Of a DNA stretch of 5,964 nucleotides, positions 1-5,953 are shown one piece after another. This stretch comes from CAYRVX01 sp964642165 (lineage in GTDB: Bacteria; Planctomycetota; Phycisphaerae; SM23-33). A program made the position numbers and the translations under genes. The notes beneath the pieces were generated by a model. That model was not told the origin of the DNA. It saw only the letters and a program-made list of their open reading frames with translations, and searched no databases. Within the stretch, counting starts at the first letter, position 1. Each line of letters starts with the position of its first letter. The stretch spans positions 1 through 5,964 of the forward strand of contig CAZXOC010000377.1 of NCBI GenBank assembly GCA_964642165.1, given 5' to 3'.

Positions 1-573
1 CAGCGGATCGAGCGGAGCATGTACCGCGCGATGGCGGAGCTGCGGCGCCTCCAGGGCGAGTCGCTGCCCGAGGGCGAGTGGCTCGACACGGAGGCCGAGG
101 ACGAGCCGGCCGACGAGCCGGCCGCGGCGCCTGACGATGCCGACGACCGCCCGGCCGCGAAACGGCGAACGCGCAAAACGAAGCCACGCCCGGAGAATTC
201 TGAGAACGACGGGCCGCCGGCGGAGGAAGACGAGGAAGTGGAAGACTACGAGGACGAGGACGAGCGCGGGCGCGAAACGAAGCCACGCAGGGAGAATTCC
301 GAGAACCACGAGCCGCTGGTGGAGGAGGACGAGGAAGAGGAAGACTACGAGGACGACGACGGCGGGCGCAAAACGAAGCCAAACGCCGAGAATTCCGAGA
401 ACGACGAGCCGGCGGTGGAGGAAGAGGAAGAAGAGGAAGACTACGAGGACGACGACGAGGAGGAGCGTGGGCGCGAAACGAAGCCAAAGCCCGACTATTC
501 CCGGGTTATGCTCGCCGTGCCGCGGTCGCAGCCGCCGGCGCCCGCGCGGGCCCGCCGGCCCGGGCGCTTCTGA
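1..573 (+). CDS. 3' end of a protein with an acidic repeat tail (5' truncated)
   Basis: The frame is open from the first base, so the gene begins upstream. The ATG at 19 is probably internal, because the six codons before it (QRIERS) continue naturally into MYRAMAELRRLQGE. About 190 residues are visible. The first 20 or so (RIERSMYRAMAELRRLQ) look like a basic amphipathic helix. They resemble the C-terminal helix of a planctomycete family of uncharacterised proteins that often carries a motif like ERxxYRALxELxRLQ; this resemblance is recalled, not searched. The rest is low complexity: an acidic Ala/Asp/Glu/Pro stretch, then tandem units of 32-35 residues of the form TKPxxENSENxEPxxEEDEEEEDYEDDD, and a short basic Arg/Pro/Ala end (PPAPARARRPGRF). 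No catalytic motif or membrane segment is visible. The tail is probably disordered. Function unknown. The reading frame is well supported because all the repeats keep it. Confidence 0.7.
   Translation, partial: QRIERSMYRAMAELRRLQGESLPEGEWLDTEAEDEPADEPAAAPDDADDRPAAKRRTRKTKPRPENSENDGPPAEEDEEVEDYEDEDERGRETKPRRENSENHEPLVEEDEEEEDYEDDDGGRKTKPNAENSENDEPAVEEEEEEEDYEDDDEEERGRETKPKPDYSRVMLAVPRSQPPAPARARRPGRF
178..507 (+). repeat. In-frame tandem coding repeats, three full units and a partial fourth
   Basis: Units begin at 178, 277, 373 and 478, each at the Thr codon of TKP, giving lengths of 99, 96 and 105 bases followed by a decayed partial unit. Each carries a near-identical DNA core (ACGAAGCCA, then GAGAATTC, then GAGAAC) encoding TKPxxENSEN. 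After this comes a variable run of Glu and Asp ending in DYEDDD or DYEDED and a short GRE/GRK linker. Length changes are all multiples of three and fall in the acidic run, as expected for slippage or unequal exchange under coding selection. Confidence 0.9.
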
Positions 574-590
574 TCCAGCAGGCCCGCGAC

Positions 591-1071
591 CGCGTCTACG
601 GCCGGCGGCGACGCCAGCCGCCCCCCGGCCGCACGCCCGCCATCGCGTGACAAACCCCTTCCCCCCCGCGCCCCCCGTGCGCGCCCGTCCGCGCCCGTCA
701 ACCGTCGCGGCGGGACGTCCTAACGTCGCATCCGGATTGGCGTATGTGAATGCCCGCCGCGCACGTCGCTTGACGTCATCGGCCTGGCCGTCGGCGCTAG
801 CCGCCTCGCAGCCGCACGCCCGTCGTCGCATGGCGCACCCCTTCTCCCCCGCGCCCCCCGTGCGCGCCCGTCGGCGCCGTCCACGGCCGGCGACGGCGCT
901 AGCCGCCCGCGGGCCGCACGCCCACCATCGCATGGCGAGCCGCTTCCCCCCCGCGCGGCCCCCGTGCGCGCCCGTCCGCGCCGGCGGCGCCAGCCGCCTG
1001 CCGGGCGCACGCCCACCATCGCATGGCGAACCGCTTCCCGCCGCGCCCCCCGTGCGCGCCGCGGGCGTGGG
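591..1071. repeat. Intergenic array of about 90-100 bp GC-rich units (four clear, one degenerate)
   Basis: Four stretches share one order of blocks: CGTCYACGGCCGGCG or a variant, then a short hairpin-forming block (GGCGGC-GCCA-GCCGCC in the copy at 983-998), then GCACGCCC, then CATCGCATGGCG, then a C-rich run, then CCCCGTGCGCGCC. The GCACGCCC block has its A at 633, 816, 918 and 1009. A weak fifth copy fits the gap, with ACGTCC at 715 and CGTCGCAT at 724-731, so the spacing is about 82, 101, 102 and 91. Spacing that is not a multiple of three (82, 101, 91) argues against a repeated protein. The units are diverged and lack the short identical repeats and unique spacers of a CRISPR array. No ends of a mobile element are visible. 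Function unknown. Confidence 0.75.
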
Positions 1072-1181
1072 CGGATGGCGCCGTCGGCGGGCCGCGGCGG
1101 CGTGCTGCCCCCGCGGCCCGCTCCGTCAACACAGGAGCCGACCGACCCGCCGGCCAGACGCCATCGGGGCGGGCGGGGGCA

Positions 1182-1210
1182 TTGACGCCCGCGGGCGAAT
1201 GGAGGATACT
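1182..1210 (+). promoter_or_regulatory. Candidate sigma70-type promoter for the ribokinase operon
   Basis: TTGACG at 1182-1187 matches five of six bases of the -35 consensus. After a 17-base spacer, GATACT at 1205-1210 matches four of six bases of the -10 consensus. Transcription would start near 1217, leaving a leader of about 70 bases before the ATG at 1287. The spacer contains a perfect 12-base palindrome (CGCCCGCGGGCG, 1186-1197) that could be an operator, although such palindromes arise easily by chance at this base composition. Confidence 0.5.
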
Positions 1211-1286
1211 CCGGCACCGCGCGGCGGAGGAGGGCACGATCGCGCGGCCGCCCAGGCAGGCCTTCGAAAGGACTCGGAGCACGATC

Positions 1287-2222
1287 ATGGCGGACGAGCC
1301 GCGGATCCTCGTGGTCGGTTCGATCAACATGGACATGGTGGTGCGGAGCCCGCACATGCCGGCCCCTGGGGAGACGGTGCTGGGCGAGGGCTTCGTGACG
1401 AGCCCGGGGGGCAAGGGCGCCAACCAGGCGGTGGCGGCGGCGAGGCTCGGGGCGCACTGCCGCTTCCTGGGGTGCATCGGCGAGGACGCCTTCGGGCAGG
1501 CCCTGCTGGAGAACCTTCGCAGGGAGGGCATCGACTGCACGGACGTGATCCCGACGCCCGAGGCGCCCTCCGGCGTGGCGATGATCCTCGTCGACGCCCA
1601 GGGCGAGAACGCCATCGTCGTCGCCAGCGGGGCCAACTACCGCCTGACGCCCGACGACATCTTCTCCCGCGACGAGGCGTTCGAGGAGACCGACGCGGTC
1701 GTGCTGCAACTGGAGCTGCCGCTGCCGACGGTCCGCGCGGCGGTCCGGCTGGCGCGCCGGCATGGCTGCAAGATCGTTCTCGACCCCGCCCCGGCGCCGA
1801 AGCACCTGCCCGACGCCCTCTGCCAGGTCGACGTCATCACCCCCAACGTCGGCGAGGCCGAACTGCTCACCGGCAAGAAGACCGGCGAGGAGCGCGCCGA
1901 CAAGAACATCGCCCTGGACCTGATTGCCCGGGGCGCCGAGGCGGCGGTCCTGAAGCTCGGCTCGCGGGGCTCGATGGTGGTGACGGCCGACGGGAAGATG
2001 GCCCGCGTGGGCGCGTACGACGTGCGGATCGTGGACACCACGGCGGCGGGGGACGCGTTCTCGGCGGCCCTGGCCGTCGGCGTCGCCCGCGGCGAGGACC
2101 TCCGCGATGCGGCGCGGTTCGCCAACGCCGCGGGGGCGCTGGCCTGCACGAAGCTCGGCGCCCAGTCCGCCATGCCGACGCGCGACGAGGTCCGCATGCT
2201 GATGGCGGACCAGCCGAACTGA
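1287..2222 (+). CDS. rbsK: Ribokinase (PfkB family sugar kinase)
   Basis: A 311-residue cytoplasmic kinase, the usual ribokinase length. The family transfers phosphate from ATP to ribose to give ribose 5-phosphate. Family signatures are all present and in order: NMD at 14-16 with sugar-binding D16; GGKGANQA at 41-48 with N46; QLE at 141-143 with E143; DPAPA at 166-170; TPNVGEAELLTG at 185-196; KLGSRGS at 223-229; the anion-hole and catalytic motif TTAAGD at 251-256 with catalytic base D256; and the closing GAQSAMPTRDEV at 291-302. These line up almost residue for residue with what I recall of E. coli RbsK. The frame is open much further upstream, but ATG 1287 is the right start: GGAG at 1276-1279 lies 7 bases before it and the protein then begins directly with the ILVVGSINMD strand. 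It is first in a likely operon with a dehydrogenase. Close relatives in the PfkB family use other sugars or nucleosides, so the substrate is likely but not certain. Confidence 0.93.
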   Translation: MADEPRILVVGSINMDMVVRSPHMPAPGETVLGEGFVTSPGGKGANQAVAAARLGAHCRFLGCIGEDAFGQALLENLRREGIDCTDVIPTPEAPSGVAMILVDAQGENAIVVASGANYRLTPDDIFSRDEAFEETDAVVLQLELPLPTVRAAVRLARRHGCKIVLDPAPAPKHLPDALCQVDVITPNVGEAELLTGKKTGEERADKNIALDLIARGAEAAVLKLGSRGSMVVTADGKMARVGAYDVRIVDTTAAGDAFSAALAVGVARGEDLRDAARFANAAGALACTKLGAQSAMPTRDEVRMLMADQPN

Positions 2223-2347
2223 GCGCCGCCGCGCGCGGCCGCGGTGGACGGGGGCCGTAGTCGCGGACCGGCCCGGCCGCAGACCCGGGGAAACAGCGAA
2301 TACCGGACGAACGGACAAGGTCTGACCTCAGGACGGAGACGAACACG

Positions 2348-3376
2348 ATGCGAGCGGGGTTCTTCCTCGGCGATCGAACCATGGAGCTGCGGGAGGCGCC
2401 CGTGCCGGACGTCGGCCAGGGCGAGGTGCTCCTGCGGGTGGAAGCCTGCGGCGTCTGCGGCACGGACCACCACATCTACGAGGGCGAGCTGACCGACGGC
2501 GTCGAGCCGCCCGTCGTCCTCGGGCACGAGATCGCCGCGCGCGTCGAGGCGGTCGGCGCGGGCGTCACGACGCTCAGCGAGGGCCAGTTCTGCGCGGTGG
2601 ACCCCGTCATCGGGTGCGGCCGCTGCGAGATGTGCCGCTCGGCCCGGCCGAACCTATGCGCCCGCCCCACCGTCATCGGCTACAAGCTCAACGGCGGCTT
2701 CGAGCAGTACCTGCTCGTCCCGGCGGAGAAGGTCGTGCCGATGGACGAGTCGGTGGGCCCGGCCGGCGGGGTGCTGTGCGAGACGCTCGCGTGCGTGATC
2801 AACGGCTACGACCGGCTGGGCTTCGCCGCGGCCGCCAGCGCGATGGTGCTCGGGGCGGGGACGGTCGGTCTGCTGTGGGCGCAGATGCTGAAGAGCTCCC
2901 CCTGCTTCCGGCTGCTCCAGACGGAGGTCGTGGCGTACCGGCGGGAGAAGGCCCGCGCGCTGGGCGCGGACGTGGTGATCGACCCCGGCGCGGGGGACCT
3001 GGCCGAGCAGGTCCGCGCGGAGCTGCCGGACGGCGTGGACTTCATCGTGGACGCGACGGGCGAGCCGGCGGCCGTCGAGCAGGCCGTGCCCCTGCTGGCC
3101 AGGGGAGGCACGTTCCTGATCTTCGGCGTCTGCCCGACGGGCTCGCGGATCACGGTCGACCCGTTCGAGCTGTACAACAAGGAGGCGAAGGTGATCGCCT
3201 CGAAGATGCCGCCGCGGACGCTGGACCGCTCGGCGAGGCTGATCGAGTCGGGGCGGATCCCGTGCGAGGAGATCGTCACGGCGACGTTCCCGCTGGCCGA
3301 CCTCGCCGGCAAGGTCGCCGGCTTCCACGACCACCGCGACCGCCAGGTCAAGGTGGCCATCGATCCGTGGCAGTGA
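2348..3376 (+). CDS. Zinc-dependent medium-chain alcohol/polyol dehydrogenase
   Basis: A 342-residue cytoplasmic oxidoreductase of the zinc MDR superfamily (sorbitol, threonine and alcohol dehydrogenase type). The catalytic zinc region is CGVCGTDHH at 34-42, with likely ligand C37, followed by GHE at 59-61 (H60, E61). The structural zinc site has four cysteines, C90, C93, C96 and C104, with normal spacing. The Rossmann fold starts with VLGAGTVGLL at 167-176. E193 near the end of the second strand suggests NAD rather than NADP (inference). Where relatives usually have EPL, this protein has ETL at 145-147. The start is supported by GGAGA at 2335-2339, 8 bases before the ATG, and by the usual N-terminal pattern ending in GEVLLRVEACGVCGTD. 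The gap to ribokinase is 125 bases with no clear terminator or promoter, so cotranscription is likely. A polyol or sugar substrate is inferred only from the neighbouring kinase. Confidence 0.9.
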   Translation: MRAGFFLGDRTMELREAPVPDVGQGEVLLRVEACGVCGTDHHIYEGELTDGVEPPVVLGHEIAARVEAVGAGVTTLSEGQFCAVDPVIGCGRCEMCRSARPNLCARPTVIGYKLNGGFEQYLLVPAEKVVPMDESVGPAGGVLCETLACVINGYDRLGFAAAASAMVLGAGTVGLLWAQMLKSSPCFRLLQTEVVAYRREKARALGADVVIDPGAGDLAEQVRAELPDGVDFIVDATGEPAAVEQAVPLLARGGTFLIFGVCPTGSRITVDPFELYNKEAKVIASKMPPRTLDRSARLIESGRIPCEEIVTATFPLADLAGKVAGFHDHRDRQVKVAIDPWQ

Positions 3377-3384
3377 CGCACAAG

Positions 3385-3409
3385 GCCCCGCACGGCGCGG
3401 GGCGAGGAG
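3385..3409 (+). promoter_or_regulatory. Hairpin directly abutting a Shine-Dalgarno site
   Basis: GCCCCGC at 3385-3391 pairs perfectly with GCGGGGC at 3397-3403 around a five-base loop. The strong Shine-Dalgarno sequence GAGGAG follows at once (3404-3409), 7 bases before the ATG at 3417. The ribosome site itself is outside the stem. No T run follows, so a classical intrinsic terminator is unlikely. It may protect or process the message between the dehydrogenase and the downstream gene. Confidence 0.5.
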
Positions 3410-3416
3410 ACGAGAA

Positions 3417-3797
3417 ATGTCTGGCGGCCTGGGCGCATTGGTCGGCGTGATGGCCTCGCGGAACCTCGAGGAGTCGTTCCTTGCCCTCCAGGAGCGGCGG
3501 CAGGCCGCCCGGGCGAAGGGGCAGGAAGTCAGCCTCGTCGAGGAGCTGGGCAACGTGAGACGCGAGAACGACCGGCTCCGGCTCCACCTGGCGTGCGTGA
3601 TCGCCCTGCTGATCCGCAAGAAGCTGATCACGAAGGCGGAGTTCGGCAAGCTGGCGAGCATCATCGACCGCGCCGACGGCGTGGTCGACGGGCGCTTCAG
3701 CGGGAGCATCAAGCAGGACGGCTCCCTCAGCGCCGACGCGGACTACGACGACCTGCCGCTGCGCGAGCTGGCGCAGGCGGTCCAGAGCATTCGCTAG
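3417..3797 (+). CDS. Uncharacterised 126-residue helical protein
   Basis: I do not recognise this protein with confidence. It is probably real: it has a strong GAGGAG site 7 bases before the ATG, lies only 40 bases after the dehydrogenase, and its composition is balanced, unlike that of shadow frames. Residues 37-66 (VSLVEELGNVRRENDRLRLHLACVIALL in part) look like an amphipathic helix or short coiled coil. A compact motif follows, with RKKLITKAEFGKLASIID at 67-84 and then DGVVDGRFSG at 87-96. I recall similar 'LvekGvIt.eEl..li..iD..DGv.DG' patterns in uncharacterised planctomycete proteins, without a known activity. The C-terminus is acidic, then helical (LRELAQAVQSIR). There is no signal peptide; the short hydrophobic run CVIALLI (60-66) is too short to span a membrane. 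ATG 3450 is a possible but less likely start. The operon position may only reflect shared transcription. Confidence 0.7.
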   Translation: MSGGLGALVGVMASRNLEESFLALQERRQAARAKGQEVSLVEELGNVRRENDRLRLHLACVIALLIRKKLITKAEFGKLASIIDRADGVVDGRFSGSIKQDGSLSADADYDDLPLRELAQAVQSIR

Positions 3798-3850
3798 CCG
3801 CGGCGGCGGGGAGAGGCTGGCGGCGGGCGACGCGGCGCGGTAGCATGGGT

Positions 3851-3872
3851 CCCGTCGCCCCGGGGTGACGGG
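3851..3872 (+). terminator. Near-perfect 22-base palindrome, possible weak terminator or operator
   Basis: CCCGTC at 3851-3856 pairs with GACGGG at 3867-3872. Inside, CCCC (3858-3861) meets GGGG (3862-3865). The only imperfect pair is G3857 with T3866, a G-U wobble in RNA. This gives about nine pairs with a four-base loop. It lies 54 bases after the stop of the 126-residue gene and 84 bases before the protease start. A short GTTT occurs 8 bases downstream, but there is no true T run, so terminator function is uncertain. As DNA it could equally bind a dimeric regulator of the protease gene. Confidence 0.35.
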
Positions 3873-3955
3873 TCGGGGTGTTTGCGGCGGGCGGGGCGGC
3901 GCGGCCGCATCCGATCCGCTCCACGCCCCGCGGGCACGCACCGAAGGTGGGCAGG

Positions 3956-5953
3956 ATGATCGAGGTTACGTGCGACGGTTGCGGGTCGAGCCACTCCCTG
4001 CCGGACGGCAGCGCGGGGGCCAGCATCGAGTGCCCCAACTGCGGCAAGGCCCTCCAGGTCCCCGGCGAAGGCGAGCCGGCCTGGGCGCCGCCCGACGAGC
4101 AGCCGGAGTCGTCGGGCGAATCGCCCATGGCGGCGCTCCAGGCGGCCGTCGCCGAGGTCGAGCACGCCGAGCACCCCGAGTCCGCCGAGGCGCCACCGCC
4201 GCCGTCGGCAACCGAGGCCGAGCCGGCGCCGCCGCCCGCGCCCGAGGACGAGCAGGTGCCGCCGGCCGCAATCGAGTCCGAGCCGGTGCCACCGCCGGCG
4301 CCCGAGGCCGAGTCGGTGCCGCCGCCGCCCGAGCCCGAGGAGCCCCCGCCGCCGCCTCCGCCGCCGGCGACCGAAGAGCTGCCGCCTCCCCCGCCGCCGC
4401 CGGCGCCCCCGGGCGCGGATGAGGGCCCCCCGCCGCCGCCGGCGCCCGGGCTCGAGGACGACGGCATTCCCATGGCGCAGCCGGTCCGGACCAGCCGGCC
4501 GCTCCTGATCGGGCTGATCGCCGGCGGCGCGTTGGTCGTGGCCGCCGGGGCCGTCCTGGCAGTCTGGGCCTTCGGCGGCTCGGGCAGGGAGGAGGCCATG
4601 GCGACCGCCGAGGCCCGGCTGGCCGAGGCCCGACGGCTCCACGCCGAGGCCATGGCCGGCTCGACGCCGCCGGAGCAGCTCGACGACGCCGCGCTGATCG
4701 AGCGGCATGCGACGCTCCGCAAGGCCATCGCGAAGTACCAGGGCGCCGAGGCCGTCCTCACCGCCCTGGACGCCGCCGAACGGGACGCGGAGGTCCAGCG
4801 GTTCATCCAGGCGGTGGGCGAGCGGCAGGCGCTGGCCCGGCTGGACCTGAAGCGGCTGGCCGACGCGTTGTGGCCGGGCCCGGGGCCTGACGTCGACATC
4901 TGCGAGAGGGTCTCGCCGTCGGTCCCGCTCGTGCAGAAGGCCGGCGGGCGCGGCTCGGGCTTCCTCATCGAGCACGGCGGCAAGCTGTACGTCGCGACGA
5001 ACCGCCACGTGATCGAGGACGCCAAGGACGGTCTGGTCCTGCTGTTTCCCGTGGGGCGCTCGTCCAAGCCGAGCTCGCGCGTGTCCGTCCGCCTGAAGGC
5101 GGAGTCCGTCACGCTCGTCGACCGCTGGGAAGACCTGGCCGTGATCCACCTGGGCGACCAGGCGAGGGCCGTCCGCGAGCGCCGCATCCGCCCGCTCAAG
5201 CTCCTGCCCAAGGGCGCCGAGGTCAAGCGGATGGAGCGGATCTGGGTCCTGGGCTACCCCAGCACCGGCGAGGCCGCCTCCATCACCGCCACCAGCACCG
5301 ACGGCACCGTCTCCAACATCACCCCCGACGCCGCCGGAAAGGGCAAGTCCTTCCAGATGAGCGCCGCCATCAACCCCGGCAACAGCGGCGGGCCGGTCTT
5401 CAACGGCCGGGGACGCGTCGTCGGCATCGCCACGCGCGTCCGGCGGATGGACGCGGCCGGGCACATCCTCGAGGGGCAGAACTTCGCCGTCCACGTCAAC
5501 CAACTCCGCGTCCTGCTGGACGAGCCGAGGTTCAGCGTCGAGAAGGAGGAGATCGCCCGCCTGCTGGACCCGGCGGCGCAGCTCCCGAAGGACCTGACGC
5601 AGGTGACGGCGGAGTTCGCGGAGAAGGGCTTCCGTCCCAGTGGCAGCCAGCCGCTGAAGAGCCCGAAGCTGCTGCGTTTGCGGCCGCGACAGATCCTCTC
5701 CCACGACCTCAAGGCCAAGAAGGGGCGGACCTACCGCCTCCTGGCGCTCTACGCCGCCACGAAGCAGCTCGGCGTCGTGGTGTACGCCAAGGGCGACCAG
5801 CGCTTCGAGGTGGACCAGTCGAAGAACACCATCTACCGCTACGTGGACTTCACCCCGGGGGCGGACCGCACGTACAAGATCAAGGTCGCCAACCCGCGCA
5901 GCCGGCCGATCCCCGCCATTCTGACGCTGTTCGAGAAGGGCGCGGAAGGCTGA
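3956..5953 (+). CDS. Membrane-anchored trypsin-like (S1C/HtrA-type) serine protease with N-terminal zinc ribbon
   Basis: A complete 665-residue protein. Domains in order: a zinc ribbon with C6, C9, C26 and C29; a long Pro/Glu/Ala linker (about 40-175); one membrane helix (about 183-205); a charged helical region (about 211-305); a trypsin-like domain (about 319-520); and a C-terminal region (about 575-663) that looks beta-rich, perhaps like a pre-peptidase C-terminal domain. The catalytic triad is H351 in TNRHVI, D393 in WEDLAVI and S477 in NPGNSGGP, all intact, so activity is expected. Arginines 178 and 181 precede the helix, which by the positive-inside rule leaves the ribbon in the cytoplasm and the protease outside. 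No PDZ repeat is visible, unlike DegP or DegS. ATG 3956 is chosen because AAGGTGG (3944-3950) precedes it and the ribbon begins at once; an in-frame GTG at 3878 would add a featureless leader. It is probably a separate transcription unit. Its substrates are unknown. Confidence 0.88.
   Translation: MIEVTCDGCGSSHSLPDGSAGASIECPNCGKALQVPGEGEPAWAPPDEQPESSGESPMAALQAAVAEVEHAEHPESAEAPPPPSATEAEPAPPPAPEDEQVPPAAIESEPVPPPAPEAESVPPPPEPEEPPPPPPPPATEELPPPPPPPAPPGADEGPPPPPAPGLEDDGIPMAQPVRTSRPLLIGLIAGGALVVAAGAVLAVWAFGGSGREEAMATAEARLAEARRLHAEAMAGSTPPEQLDDAALIERHATLRKAIAKYQGAEAVLTALDAAERDAEVQRFIQAVGERQALARLDLKRLADALWPGPGPDVDICERVSPSVPLVQKAGGRGSGFLIEHGGKLYVATNRHVIEDAKDGLVLLFPVGRSSKPSSRVSVRLKAESVTLVDRWEDLAVIHLGDQARAVRERRIRPLKLLPKGAEVKRMERIWVLGYPSTGEAASITATSTDGTVSNITPDAAGKGKSFQMSAAINPGNSGGPVFNGRGRVVGIATRVRRMDAAGHILEGQNFAVHVNQLRVLLDEPRFSVEKEEIARLLDPAAQLPKDLTQVTAEFAEKGFRPSGSQPLKSPKLLRLRPRQILSHDLKAKKGRTYRLLALYAATKQLGVVVYAKGDQRFEVDQSKNTIYRYVDFTPGADRTYKIKVANPRSRPIPAILTLFEKGAEG
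4208..4327 (+). repeat. 60-base tandem duplication in the protease linker
   Basis: Two adjacent 60-base units, 4208-4267 and 4268-4327, differ at about 10 positions by my count. They encode residues 85-104 and 105-124 of the protease, each of the form AxExEPxPPPAPExExVPPx. The duplication lengthens the Pro/Glu linker between zinc ribbon and membrane helix, and later polyproline runs (about 130-162) extend it further. Confidence 0.8.

Larger units (their letters stand above)
574..1286. other. Gene-free GC-rich spacer
   Basis: No frame in this stretch gives a protein with recognisable motifs. The open frames that cross it are arginine-, alanine- and proline-rich, as expected from GC-rich DNA with few stop codons. 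It holds a repeat array (about 591-1071), a stretch of about 110 bases in which I see nothing specific (1072-1181), a candidate promoter (1182-1210) and the leader of the ribokinase gene. I see no tRNA-like or rRNA-like sequence. Confidence 0.6.

Noticed and set aside
591..1071. CRISPR array
   Set aside because: The units are about 90-100 bases, diverged, and have no short identical repeats separated by unique spacers; no cas gene is nearby.
1023..1286. Upstream extension of the ribokinase frame
   Set aside because: The extra 88 residues run through the repeat array and the promoter and look non-coding; ATG 1287 gives the standard family length and has a ribosome site.
137..2260. Long open frame (+) crossing the acidic gene, the spacer and most of ribokinase
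   Set aside because: It is an arginine-, proline- and glycine-rich shadow in another frame of two better supported genes and changes character at each boundary.
2252..2274. Possible terminator stem after ribokinase (GGGCCG with CGGCCC)
   Set aside because: It is only six pairs around an 11-base loop, with no T run; such stems are expected by chance in this GC-rich DNA.
720..2318. Long open frame on the - strand
   Set aside because: It lies antisense to ribokinase and the repeat array, is Arg/Ala/Gly-rich, has no family motif, and reflects scarce stop codons in GC-rich DNA.
2614..3712. Open frames on both strands over the dehydrogenase and the small gene
   Set aside because: They are low-complexity Arg/Gly/Ala shadows without recognisable motifs, competing with genes that have clear motifs or ribosome sites.
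3841..3846. TAGCAT as a -10 box for the protease gene
   Set aside because: No acceptable -35 sequence lies 16-18 bases upstream, so I cannot support a promoter there.
3878..3955. GTG 3878 as an earlier start for the protease
   Set aside because: The extra 26 residues are featureless and no good ribosome site precedes it, whereas ATG 3956 has AAGGTGG at the right distance and the zinc ribbon follows directly.
3727..5704. Two long overlapping - strand frames opposite the protease gene
   Set aside because: They are antisense shadows; their Gly/Ser- and Arg-rich runs simply mirror the polyproline linker of the real protein.
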